From positions 496,001 through 560,000 of the forward strand of contig NZ_JAHLEL010000006.1 of the NCBI RefSeq assembly GCF_020131355.1: a stretch of DNA of 64,000 bases. The letters run 5' to 3'. The position numbers and the translations under genes were made by a program. The stretch is from Pseudonocardia sp. ICBG1293. GTDB taxonomy: Bacteria > Actinomycetota > Actinomycetes > Mycobacteriales > Pseudonocardiaceae. Positions 7,591 through 15,567 of the stretch are shown here, piece after piece. The stretch's first letter is position 1. Each line of letters begins with the position of its first letter. Under the pieces are notes generated by a model, which saw nothing but the letters and a program-made list of their open reading frames with translations, made no database searches and had not been told where the DNA came from.

Positions 7591-8228
7591 GCGATGATCT
7601 CCTGCTCGTGGGCCAGCGCGTTCAGCGCCGCCGCGGTGATCGCCGACCCGCCGCGACGGCCGTGGACGACGAGATGCTCCAGGTCGGTGCGCTCGGACAG
7701 CGCGACCTTGGACTCGGCGGCGCCGATGAACCCCACCGGGATGCCGATGACCGCGGCCGGGCGGGGGGCGTCGCCGCGGTCGATGAGGTCCAGGACGTGG
7801 AACAGGGCGGTCGGGGCGTTCCCGATCGCGACCACCGCGCCCTCGAACCGGTCGGCGAGCAGCTCCAGCGCGGCGGCGGAGCGGGTGTTGCCGATCCGGC
7901 GCGCGTGGTCGGGCACCCGGGCGTCGCGCAGCACGCAGAGCACCTCGTTGTCCGCGGGCAGCCGGGCGGCGGTCACCCCGGAGGCGACCATCATCGCGTC
8001 GCACAGGATCGGGGCGCCGGCCCGCAGCGCGGACCGGGCGGCCGCGACCACGCCGTCGGAGGCCGCGATGTCCTCGACCAGGTCGACCTGGCCACAGGCG
8101 TGGATCATCCTCACGGCGATGTCGTCCACGCCGGGCGGGAGTCCGGACAGGTCGGTCTCCGCGCGGATCGTCGCGAACGAGCGGCGGTAGATCTCGTTGC
8201 CGTCGGTGATGTAGTCGTACCCGCTCAG
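7587..8228 (-). CDS. cobH: Precorrin-8X methylmutase (CTG start)
   Basis: This 213-residue protein moves a methyl group from C11 to C12 of precorrin-8X to give hydrogenobyrinic acid. 'YRRSFATIRAE' and 'RMIHACGQVDL' are CobH signatures. No ATG, GTG or TTG precedes the conserved N-terminus in frame. The only fitting start is CTG at 8228, which overlaps the cobG stop as CTGA. Counting from that CTG, the catalytic His of 'MIHACG' is residue 43, the number known for CobH. Later 'AIGNAPTALF' and 'GIPVGFIGAAESK' are also family motifs. It is coupled to cobG upstream and cobIJ downstream. Confidence 0.9.
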   Translation of the reverse strand: MSGYDYITDGNEIYRRSFATIRAETDLSGLPPGVDDIAVRMIHACGQVDLVEDIAASDGVVAAARSALRAGAPILCDAMMVASGVTAARLPADNEVLCVLRDARVPDHARRIGNTRSAAALELLADRFEGAVVAIGNAPTALFHVLDLIDRGDAPRPAAVIGIPVGFIGAAESKVALSERTDLEHLVVHGRRGGSAITAAALNALAHEQEIIA

Positions 8229-9442
8229 CGGAGCTCCTCGGTCGTGATCGTGTGTCCGTCGATGACGTAGGTGTCCGGCCCGGTCGCGACGGCGTCGCGG
8301 TGCGGGGTGTGCGGGGCACCGCAGCGGCGACCGCAGCCGACGACGTGCACCGCCTCCGGCCCCGCGTCCGCTCGCGGGCCACCCCGCGCGACCAGCGCGA
8401 GCGCGTGGGCGCGGACGTCGGCCAGGGACCGGGCGCAGCCCGGCGAGCCCGCGCAGGCGCTGACCCGCAACGCCGGGTGCCCGGGGTCGACGACGAGCCC
8501 CGCCGCCAGCCGGTCCGCGGCACCGGGTGCGGGGACGGGCAGGACGAGGGTGCGCCACGGCGTGACCAGCAGCTCCGGGGCCCCCTCGGCGGCGAGGCGC
8601 TCCAGCTGTCCCGCCGACAGCGCCCCCAGGACCGGCGCGACACCCAGTGCCCCGCCGTCCGACGCGCCGACGAGCACGTCTCCGCCCTCCGGAGGGCGGA
8701 GACGTGCAGATCGATCGTCGTGTCGGGAGGGCGATGGTGTGTGGTCGCCCAGACGGGACGCGACGGCGGTCGCGGCACCGGGCAGCTCCGCGGCGCGCCA
8801 GGCCCGCGCGGCCGGGTCGGCGGCGTGCGCGGCCCGCACGTCGAGGAACGCCGTGGCCGCGTCGAGCAGCAGCCCGGGGGCCTCGGCGGGGGAGCAGGAC
8901 ACGCCGGTCGGGGTGTCTGCCACCAGGAGCTCGCCCCGGTCGGGGCCCTCCGCACGCCAGCACAGGTCGGGACGCTCGGCGGCGACGTCGCCGCGGCCGT
9001 CGTCGAGGGCGAACAGGAAGCGGCCGGGCAGCGCCGACAGGGCGGGGCGCGCGCACAGCCCGCGGTCCAGCGCCGCGGCCAGGCCGCGGACGTCGGCGAG
9101 GCCGCCGTCGAGGCCCGACAGCGGGGAGGCCAGCACGTTGCGGACCCGCTCGTGGGTCCGGGACGGCAGCAGCCCGGCCGCGGTCAGGTGCTCGACCGGG
9201 CGCGGGTCGGCCGGGTCGAGGCCACGCAGCTGGAGGTTCCCGCGCGAGGTCAGGTGGACGGTGCCGTCCCCGGCCTCGCGGGCCAGCGCCGCCACCGCGC
9301 GCAGCGCCGGCGCGCCGATCGTCCCGCCGGGGAGCCGGATCCGCGCCAGCGCCCCGTCCGCGGCCGCGTGCGGCGAGACCACACCGGGGCAGGCGTCGGT
9401 GCGGGTACGGATGGTCGGCGGCACGCCGGTCACTGTAGGCAT
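8225..9442 (-). CDS. cobG: Precorrin-3B synthase (ferredoxin-nitrite reductase-like)
   Basis: This 405-residue protein is built as two nitrite/sulfite-reductase half domains. An N-terminal 'TVHLTSRGNLQLRGL' matches the siroheme reductase signature. The C-terminal half has Cys pairs C-x5-C ('CAGSPGC') and C-x3-C ('CGRRC') that bind the 4Fe-4S cluster. CobG forms precorrin-3B using oxygen. It is first in cobGHIJ; the ATG at 9442 leaves only 58 bases to the NlpC/P60 gene, with no riboswitch room. Residues around 245-265 are encoded by a perfect palindrome in the linker between the halves, which looks like an inserted repeat. Confidence 0.9.
   Translation of the reverse strand: MPTVTGVPPTIRTRTDACPGVVSPHAAADGALARIRLPGGTIGAPALRAVAALAREAGDGTVHLTSRGNLQLRGLDPADPRPVEHLTAAGLLPSRTHERVRNVLASPLSGLDGGLADVRGLAAALDRGLCARPALSALPGRFLFALDDGRGDVAAERPDLCWRAEGPDRGELLVADTPTGVSCSPAEAPGLLLDAATAFLDVRAAHAADPAARAWRAAELPGAATAVASRLGDHTPSPSRHDDRSARLRPPEGGDVLVGASDGGALGVAPVLGALSAGQLERLAAEGAPELLVTPWRTLVLPVPAPGAADRLAAGLVVDPGHPALRVSACAGSPGCARSLADVRAHALALVARGGPRADAGPEAVHVVGCGRRCGAPHTPHRDAVATGPDTYVIDGHTITTEELR
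8674..8707. repeat. 34-bp perfect palindrome inside cobG
   Basis: The two 17-base arms meet at 8690/8691 with no loop. The left half begins GCACGTCTCCGCC and the right half is its exact reverse complement. It lies in frame in the linker between the two reductase halves of CobG, a place where family members vary, so it looks like a small inserted palindromic element tolerated by the protein. Confidence 0.75.
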
Positions 9443-9500
9443 CCGTGCCCGGCGGGAGGACCCGCCCAGGGCGGTGGTCACATCGCGTCAGGTGTTCAGG

Positions 9501-10523
9501 TCACGGCAGGTACCGGCGGGCCCCGGAGTACTCGGCGTCGAACCGCACCGGGCTGCCCCGGACCGGGGTGTCCGCGTCGAACGCCTCGATCATCGTGCCC
9601 GCCCCGGCGTACATCGCCACGTGCGTCGCGGGGGAGTTCCAGAACAGCAGGTCACCGGGCCGCAGGTCGGCGGGGTCGTCGACCGGCCGTCCGCCCCGCG
9701 CCTGGTCGGAGGCGTCGCGCCCGACGGTGATCCCGTGCAGGGCGTAGGACAGCCCGGTCAGCCCCGAGCAGTCCGGGCCGAACCCGGAGCGTCCGCCCCA
9801 CAGGTAGGGGCGGTCCAGGAACAGCCGCGCGGTCGCGACCAGACCCTCTCCGGTCGGGGAGGGCGGGGCCCCTCCGCGCAGCTCACCCGCCGCCAGCCAC
9901 GCCTGGTCGCCGCCGGGCAGCGCGACCCGGACCGCGTCGCCCGCCTCGCCGACGACCGGCAGCCGGGTGCCCACGCTGACCTCGCGCAGCCGCTCGGTGC
10001 GTGCCGGGTCGCGGTACAGCCACGCCGTCGCGACGCCGTCGACGGTGCCGGTCGGCGCCCCCGCGGCCAGGGCACCGAACGCCGGGTCGTCGACGAGCTG
10101 GGACGCGGGCACCCAGCCGGGGTAGCCGCGGTCGTCCTTGCCCGAGGGCTGGCCGGGGACGACGACGTGCGCCCAGCCGTCGCGGCGCTCGGTCACGGTC
10201 ACCGGGGCGCCGAGCAGCGCCTGGGTCTGGGTACGCGAGGCGGTGGTCAGCTCACGACGGTCCGCGCTGCTCATCGACCCCATCCACGCCGCCGGGTCGG
10301 CGGGTGCGGCGACGGCGGCCCGGTCCCGGTCCCGGGGGCTGTCCGGGGAGGTCCACACGGTCGCGACCGAGACCGCGACGAACGTCCGCCCCGGTGTGTC
10401 GGCGGCGGGCGCGGCAGCGGCGCCGGGCACGGCAGCGGCGGCGGGCACGGCGGCGGCGGGCACGACGGCGCAGGCGAGCACCGCGGCGAACAGGACGGAC
10501 AGGACACGGGGCACACCGGGCAT
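9501..10523 (-). CDS. Secreted NlpC/P60 peptidoglycan hydrolase
   Basis: This 340-residue protein has a Sec signal peptide with an Ala/Val/Pro-rich extension (about residues 1-42). Two SH3-like segments follow around residues 110-215 ('WAHVVVPGQ', 'YPGWVPASQL'), and then a C-terminal NlpC/P60 domain. The catalytic Cys is in 'FGPDCSGLTGLSYALHGI' and the catalytic His in 'SPATHVAMYAG'. Such enzymes cut D-Glu-to-diaminopimelate bonds in peptidoglycan peptides outside the membrane. It is encoded just upstream of cobG on the same strand but is functionally unrelated. The signal-peptide region is made of near-identical GCGGCGG-type repeats. Confidence 0.87.
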   Translation of the reverse strand: MPGVPRVLSVLFAAVLACAVVPAAAVPAAAAVPGAAAAPAADTPGRTFVAVSVATVWTSPDSPRDRDRAAVAAPADPAAWMGSMSSADRRELTTASRTQTQALLGAPVTVTERRDGWAHVVVPGQPSGKDDRGYPGWVPASQLVDDPAFGALAAGAPTGTVDGVATAWLYRDPARTERLREVSVGTRLPVVGEAGDAVRVALPGGDQAWLAAGELRGGAPPSPTGEGLVATARLFLDRPYLWGGRSGFGPDCSGLTGLSYALHGITVGRDASDQARGGRPVDDPADLRPGDLLFWNSPATHVAMYAGAGTMIEAFDADTPVRGSPVRFDAEYSGARRYLP

Positions 10524-10620
10524 TCTCGGCGGCCGGGGTCACCGGGGCAACCAGCCACACCGCCGGGTCACCGCGACGGGTGGAGTGGCCCCGGCCACAC
10601 CGGTGGGTTCTGATGGTGCG

Positions 10621-11934
10621 GTGCGCCCCCACCGGATGACCGCGGCCGTCGTGACGGTGCTGGCCCTGCTGCTGGCCGGCTGCGGTGCGGGCTCCCGCAC
10701 CCCGGCCGCCACGGCGACGCCGGTGCCGTGCGCGTTCCCGCCGCCCGCGCAGAGCCTCGACGTGCGGGTCCTGGCCTACAACTCCTCGGCCGTCGACCCG
10801 TTCACGAACACGATGGTGCGCAGCTGCTCGCGCGACGGCGTGACGTTGCGGCACGAGCCGATCGACTTCGCCGGCCAGACCCAGAAGACCATCGCGACGC
10901 TGTCCGGGCGCTACGGCACCTACGACATCCTCGAGACCTACGGGCTGGTCGTGCCGCAGTTCGCCTCGACCGGGAAGCTGCGCCCGCTCGACGACCTCGT
11001 CGCCCGGTACCGCGAGGAGTACGGCCTGGACCGGCTCAGCCCCGAGATGCTGGCGGCGCTGTCCTACGACGGGAAGCTCTACGGGCTGCCGACGATGGCC
11101 CAGCCGTTCACGCTGGTGTACCGCCGTGACGTGTTCGACCGGCTCGGCCTGGCCCCGCCGCGCACCTTCGCCGAGCTGCGCGAGGTCGCCGCCCGGGTGC
11201 AGCGCGACGGTGGGATCCGCTACCCGCTGGCGCTGCCGCTGCTGGCGAGCGCGGACATCGCCACCGCCTACGACGCCGCACTCGGCTCGCTCGGTACCGA
11301 CTACGTGGACCGCGACACCGGTCGTCCGAACTTCGACACCCCGGCGGCGACGCGGGCGTTCACCGAGCTGCGCTCGCTGCTCCCGTTCATGGATCCGCAG
11401 GTCACGACGTTCGCCCAGCCGGCGGTGCAGCAGCAGATGTACAACGGGTCGGCGGCGATCGCGATCATGTACAGCGGCCGGATGTTCGACCTGGTCCAGG
11501 AGCGCAACAGCCGTTTCGCCCGGGACTTCGCGTTCTCGGCCCCGCCGTCGGTGGCCGGGGGCGACGTGCTCTACAACTCGCTCTCGGTCGACGGCTGGGC
11601 GATCCCGGCCAACACCGAGGTCGACCCGGACCTGCTGTTCCGGTTCCTGGCCGCGTCGGTCGGGCCGGAGTCGGCGCGCGCGGCCGTGCCCGCGGCGTTC
11701 CCGTCGCGGCTGGGCAGCGTGACGCCGGCGAGCAGCCCCTTCGCGCCCGCGCAGCTCGAGGCGCTGGAGAAGGCGCCGCCGCCGGAGCCGTTCCCGTGGA
11801 CCTCGCGGATCTCGGTCGCGACCCGGCCGGTGGTGGCCGACGTACTGGCCGGGCGGGTTCCGGTCGAGCAGGGACAGCAGCGGATGCAGGACATCGCGAC
11901 GGCGATCGTCGCCGAGTACCGGACCGTGGGCTGA
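10621..11934 (+). CDS. ABC transporter solute-binding lipoprotein (paralogue 1)
   Basis: This 437-residue lipoprotein has a short signal ending in the lipobox 'LLAGC' at about residue 21 from the GTG at 10621. An internal ATG at 10636 would remove the basic n-region. The mature part is a family 1 extracellular solute-binding protein. 'GTYDILETYGLVVPQFAS' and 'YDGKLYGLPTMAQPF' are hallmarks of sugar/polyol-binding members. It is highly similar over its whole length to the protein at 13321-14661. The 60-base gap to the dehydrogenase gene contains a strong promoter, so the downstream genes can also be read separately. Confidence 0.88.
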   Translation: MRPHRMTAAVVTVLALLLAGCGAGSRTPAATATPVPCAFPPPAQSLDVRVLAYNSSAVDPFTNTMVRSCSRDGVTLRHEPIDFAGQTQKTIATLSGRYGTYDILETYGLVVPQFASTGKLRPLDDLVARYREEYGLDRLSPEMLAALSYDGKLYGLPTMAQPFTLVYRRDVFDRLGLAPPRTFAELREVAARVQRDGGIRYPLALPLLASADIATAYDAALGSLGTDYVDRDTGRPNFDTPAATRAFTELRSLLPFMDPQVTTFAQPAVQQQMYNGSAAIAIMYSGRMFDLVQERNSRFARDFAFSAPPSVAGGDVLYNSLSVDGWAIPANTEVDPDLLFRFLAASVGPESARAAVPAAFPSRLGSVTPASSPFAPAQLEALEKAPPPEPFPWTSRISVATRPVVADVLAGRVPVEQGQQRMQDIATAIVAEYRTVG

Positions 11935-11958
11935 GCAGGGCCCACCGCGCCCGACCCC

Positions 11959-11999
11959 TTGTCAGGGTCGGTGGCCGACTCTTAATGTATGCGTATGTA
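11959..11999 (+). promoter_or_regulatory. Promoter and LacI-type operator of the first HisD/HpsN-like gene
   Basis: TTGTCA at 11959-11964 and TAATGT at 11983-11988 are separated by 18 bases and match actinobacterial -35/-10 elements. The predicted start of transcription, about 7 bases on, coincides with an ATG at 11995, so the message may be leaderless. A degenerate palindrome, TGTATGC then GTATGTA at 11986-11999, overlaps the -10 box and the start. It is one of four similar sites around the LacI-regulated genes. Confidence 0.6.
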
Positions 12000-13314
12000 C
12001 CTGACTGAAGCCGACCTCCGGCGTATCGGGTCGCCCGTCACCGTGGTGAAGGCGCCGGCCGTCGTCGACAGCGCGGACCTCCGCGACCCGGCCGTGGTGG
12101 CCACCGTCTCGGAGATGCTGCGCACGATCTCCGCGGGCGGGATGGACGCGGTCCTGCGCTACGCCCGCGAGCTCGACGGGTTCACCGGCACCGACCTGCT
12201 CGTCGGTCCCGCCGAGCTCGCCCGGGCCGGTGACGCGCTGCCCGCGGACCTGCGCGCGGCGCTGGACGCGGGGGCCGAGCGGACCCGCCGGTTCGCCGGG
12301 ATGCAGCGGGCGCGGCTGCAGGACTTCGAGGCCGAGGTCCTGCCCGGGGTGGTCTGCGGGCAGCGTCTGGTCCCGGTCGGGAACGTCGGTGCCTACCTGC
12401 CCGCCGGCCGGTTCCCGCTGCTGGCCAGCGCCTTCATGACGGTGGGGGTGGCCGGGGTGGCGGGCGTGCCGAACGTCGTCGCGGCCACCCCGCCCTCGCG
12501 GGACGGGCGCCCGCACCCGGCCGTGCTCTACGCGGCGCACATCAGCGGCGCCGACGCGGTCTACGCCGTCGGTGGGGTGCAGGCGCTCGCCGCCATGGCG
12601 TTCGGGCTGCTCGACGGGACCCCGGCGGACATGATCGTGGGCGCGGGCAACGCCTACGTCGCCGAGGCCAAGCGCCAGCTCTACGGGCAGGTGGGCATCG
12701 ACGTCCTGGCCGGGCCCTCGGAGGTCGCGGTGATCGCCGACGACACCGCGGACGCCGCGACCGTGGCCGCGGACCTGCTGGCCCAGGCCGAGCACGGGCC
12801 GACCTCGCCCGCGTCGCTGGCCACGACCTCCGAGCGGCTGGCCGACCAGGTCCCGCGGGAGATCGAGAAGCAGCTCGCGGGCCTCGCGACCGCCCCGATC
12901 GCCGGGGCCGCCTGGCGCGACCACGGCACGGTCTACCTCGCACCCGACCGCGAGACCGTCGCCCGGGTCATGGACACCCTGGCCCCCGAGCACCTCGAGG
13001 TGATCGCCGAGGACCTGGACTGGTGGCTGGAGCGGCTGCGCAACTACGGCTCGTTGTTCCTCGGTCCGCACTCGACGGTGGTCTACGCCGACAAGGGCAT
13101 GTCCGGCACCAACCACGTGCTGCCGACGACGCGGGGTGCGCGCTACACCGGCGGGCTGTCGGTGGCCGGCTTCCTCAAGCAGCTGACCTACCAGCGCGCG
13201 ACCCGGGAGGCGACCCGCGCCCAGGCCGAGCCGACGGTGACCGTGTCCGACTTCGAGCAGCTCGTCGGGCACCGCGACAGTGCCCGCATCCGGCTCGACG
13301 CTCTCCGGGGCTGA
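11995..13314 (+). CDS. HisD/HpsN-family NAD-dependent dehydrogenase, first copy
   Basis: This 439-residue protein is of the histidinol dehydrogenase superfamily. It keeps the catalytic Glu-His ('APEHLEVI'), the zinc-ligand region 'LLAQAEHGP', and 'ADKGMSGTNHVLPTTRGAR'. It lacks the genomic setting of a his operon. With SDR, aldolase and ABC transporter neighbours it looks like the catabolic branch typified by sulfopropanediol 3-dehydrogenase (HpsN), which oxidises an alcohol twice to a carboxylate. The true substrate is unknown. The start at 11995 is chosen because the promoter predicts a leaderless message; ATG at 11989 adds two residues. A second copy lies at 19191-20510. Confidence 0.82.
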   Translation: MYLTEADLRRIGSPVTVVKAPAVVDSADLRDPAVVATVSEMLRTISAGGMDAVLRYARELDGFTGTDLLVGPAELARAGDALPADLRAALDAGAERTRRFAGMQRARLQDFEAEVLPGVVCGQRLVPVGNVGAYLPAGRFPLLASAFMTVGVAGVAGVPNVVAATPPSRDGRPHPAVLYAAHISGADAVYAVGGVQALAAMAFGLLDGTPADMIVGAGNAYVAEAKRQLYGQVGIDVLAGPSEVAVIADDTADAATVAADLLAQAEHGPTSPASLATTSERLADQVPREIEKQLAGLATAPIAGAAWRDHGTVYLAPDRETVARVMDTLAPEHLEVIAEDLDWWLERLRNYGSLFLGPHSTVVYADKGMSGTNHVLPTTRGARYTGGLSVAGFLKQLTYQRATREATRAQAEPTVTVSDFEQLVGHRDSARIRLDALRG

Positions 13315-13317
13315 TCG

Positions 13318-13331
13318 CGCATGCGTATGTA
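13318..13331. promoter_or_regulatory. LacI-type operator at the second solute-binding protein gene
   Basis: CGCATGC then GTATGTA is centred between 13324 and 13325. Both halves fit the RYATRC half-site seen at three other sites in the island. It overlaps the ATG of the second solute-binding lipoprotein, just after the dehydrogenase stop. No good promoter is visible, so it could act as a transcription roadblock or be a relic of duplication. Confidence 0.45.
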
Positions 13332-14661
13332 CGACGGGCAGGCGGCTGCGGCCCGCGGCGCCCGCCCGCTCGTGGTCGCACTCGGGCTCGCGGTGGTGCT
13401 GCTGCTGGCCGGGTGCGGCGCCGGGTCGCGGACACCCGCCGCCACCGCCACGCTCGTCCCGTGCGACTTCCCACCGCCACCGTCGTCGGTGGACGTCAAC
13501 GTCCTGGCCTACAACTCCTCGGCCATCGACCCGTTCACCAACTCGATGGTGCGCAGCTGCTCGCGCGACGGGGTCACGCTGCACCACGAGCCGATCGACT
13601 ACGCGGGCCAGGCCCAGAAGACGATCGCGACGCTGGCCGGCCGCTTCGGCACCTACGACATCCTCGAGACCTACGGCTTCGTCGTCCCGCAGCAGGCCGC
13701 GACCGGCAAGCTCCACCCGCTCGACGACCTGGTGGCCCGCTACGGCGCGCAGCTCGACCTGGACCGGCTCAACCCGGCGATGCGCGAGGCGATGTCCTAC
13801 GACGGCACCCTCTACGGCATCCCGATGCAGGCCCAGATGTTCGTCATGGCCTACCGCCGCGACGTGTTCGACCGGCTCGGGCTGACGCCGCCGCGCACCT
13901 TCGCCGAGCTGCGGCAGGTGTCCGAGCGCATCCAGCGCGACGGCGGCATCCGCTACCCGCTGGCGCTGCCGCTGCTGGCGAGCTCGGACCTCGCCACCGC
14001 CTACGACGCCGCACTGGGCTCGCTGGGCACCGACTACGTGGACCGCGACACCGGTCGCCCGAACTTCGACACCCCGCAGGCGGCGGAGGCGTTCGAGCAG
14101 CTGCGCTCGCTCGTGCCCTACATGGACCCGCAGGTGACGACGTTCGCCCAGCCCGCGGTGCAGCAGCAGATGTACAACGGCTCGGCCGCGATCGCGATCA
14201 TGTTCAGCGGCCGGATGAAGGACCTCACCGAGGTGGAGAACAGCCGGTTCGCGGCCGACTTCGCGTTCGCCCCGCCGCCGTCGGTGGCCGGCGGCGACGT
14301 CCTCTACAACACGCTGTCGGTCGACGGATGGGCGATCCCGGAGAACACCGACCTGGACAAGGACCTGCTGTTCCACCTCGTCGCGGCCTCGGTCGGGCCG
14401 GAGTCGTCGCGGGCCGCGGTGCCCGGCGCGTTCCCGGCCCGGGAGGGCATGGTCACCCCGGACAGCAGCCCGTTCGCGCGGGCCCAGCTGGACTCGATCG
14501 GCAGGGCCTCCCCGCCGGAGCCCTACCCGTGGACGTCGCGGATCAGCAACGAGACCCGCCCGGTCGTCGCCGACGTGCTGGCCGGCCGGACGTCGATCCC
14601 CGACGGCCAGCGGCAGATGCAGGAGATCGCCACCGCGATCGTCGCCGAGTACCGGCGCTGA
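13321..14661 (+). CDS. ABC transporter solute-binding lipoprotein (paralogue 2)
   Basis: This 446-residue protein carries a lipobox 'LLLAGCGAG' near residue 31 and is a close paralogue of the protein at 10621-11934, with long identical blocks such as 'TGRPNFDTP' and 'DPQVTTFAQPAVQQQMYNG'. It differs mainly around the likely ligand site ('MQAQMFVMAYRRDVF' against 'MAQPFTLVYRRDVF'), suggesting two related ligands. It is followed 39 bases later by the two permease genes and so is probably their main partner. The start could be ATG 13321 or 13327; both overlap the operator. Confidence 0.88.
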   Translation: MRMYDGQAAAARGARPLVVALGLAVVLLLAGCGAGSRTPAATATLVPCDFPPPPSSVDVNVLAYNSSAIDPFTNSMVRSCSRDGVTLHHEPIDYAGQAQKTIATLAGRFGTYDILETYGFVVPQQAATGKLHPLDDLVARYGAQLDLDRLNPAMREAMSYDGTLYGIPMQAQMFVMAYRRDVFDRLGLTPPRTFAELRQVSERIQRDGGIRYPLALPLLASSDLATAYDAALGSLGTDYVDRDTGRPNFDTPQAAEAFEQLRSLVPYMDPQVTTFAQPAVQQQMYNGSAAIAIMFSGRMKDLTEVENSRFAADFAFAPPPSVAGGDVLYNTLSVDGWAIPENTDLDKDLLFHLVAASVGPESSRAAVPGAFPAREGMVTPDSSPFARAQLDSIGRASPPEPYPWTSRISNETRPVVADVLAGRTSIPDGQRQMQEIATAIVAEYRR

Positions 14662-14700
14662 CCCCTACCCACCACCCCACGAGAGCGAGGTGAGGCGATC

Positions 14701-15567
14701 ATGCGCAGGCGCGAGTTCCTGGGGCTGGTCTCCCCGAGCCTGCTGGTGATGCTCGGCCTGCTGCTGTTCCCGCTCTACAAGACCGTGGAGTGGAGCCTGC
14801 AGCGGGTCAACTACGGCGAACCCGGCACCTTCCTCGGCCTGGACAACTACACCCAGGCCCTGTCCGACCCCCGGCTCGGGCGGGCGGTGCTGTTCACGGT
14901 CGGCCTGACCGCCGCCGTCGTCGCCGTCCTGCTGGTCGGGGGATACCTGCTCGCCGTGCTGGTCAACGGGCTCGGCCGGTCCCGGCCCTGGGTACTGGGG
15001 GTGCTGCTGGTGTCCTACGTCGTGCCGAACGTCGTCGGCGCCACGATGTTCTCCTGGCTCTTCGACTCCAACTTCGGCGGCGTCGTCAACTACCTGATCA
15101 CCGAGCTCACCGGCGCCGAGATCCTCTGGTTCACCGAGCCGTGGGCGAACCGGCTCATGATCGGCCTGAACACCGTCTGGTTCATGCTGCCGTTCGCGAT
15201 GCTGGTGATCCTCGCCGGGCTGCAGGGCGTCCCGGGGGAGATCGTCGAGGCCGCCCGGATCGACGGCGCCACCGGCTGGCGGGTGCACTGGCACGTCATC
15301 GTGCCGAGCATCCGGGGCGTCCTCACCTTCGTCTCGATCGTCTCGATCATGGACGTGCTGCGGACGTTCGACCAGCTCGTCCCGCTCTCGCCGCAGGCAC
15401 CGCAGATCGGCAACGAGTCGATCATGCTCTACATCTACAACATCGCCTTCCAGGACGGCGGCCAGCAGCTGGGGCTCGGCAGCGCGATCAACGTGCTGCT
15501 CATCGTCCTGATCGTGCTGCTGCTCTCCCCGTTCATCCGGGACATGGCCAAGGAGGCTCGCCAGTGA
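14701..15567 (+). CDS. ABC transporter permease, MalF-like
   Basis: This 288-residue protein has six predicted membrane helices and the EAA loop that contacts the ATPase ('VEAARIDGATGWRVHWHVIVP'-type segment near residues 180-200). It is a type I (MalF-like) permease of the CUT1 sugar/polyol importer class. GAGCGAGGTGAGG upstream supplies a ribosome binding site for the ATG at 14701. Its stop overlaps the GTG of the next permease, so the two membrane subunits are translationally coupled. Confidence 0.9.
   Translation: MRRREFLGLVSPSLLVMLGLLLFPLYKTVEWSLQRVNYGEPGTFLGLDNYTQALSDPRLGRAVLFTVGLTAAVVAVLLVGGYLLAVLVNGLGRSRPWVLGVLLVSYVVPNVVGATMFSWLFDSNFGGVVNYLITELTGAEILWFTEPWANRLMIGLNTVWFMLPFAMLVILAGLQGVPGEIVEAARIDGATGWRVHWHVIVPSIRGVLTFVSIVSIMDVLRTFDQLVPLSPQAPQIGNESIMLYIYNIAFQDGGQQLGLGSAINVLLIVLIVLLLSPFIRDMAKEARQ

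Noticed and set aside
9443..9500. Riboswitch before cobG
   Set aside because: Only 58 bases are available and no conserved core is present.
11995..13314. Assignment as biosynthetic histidinol dehydrogenase (hisD)
   Set aside because: No other his genes are present; two divergent copies sit with catabolic and transport genes.
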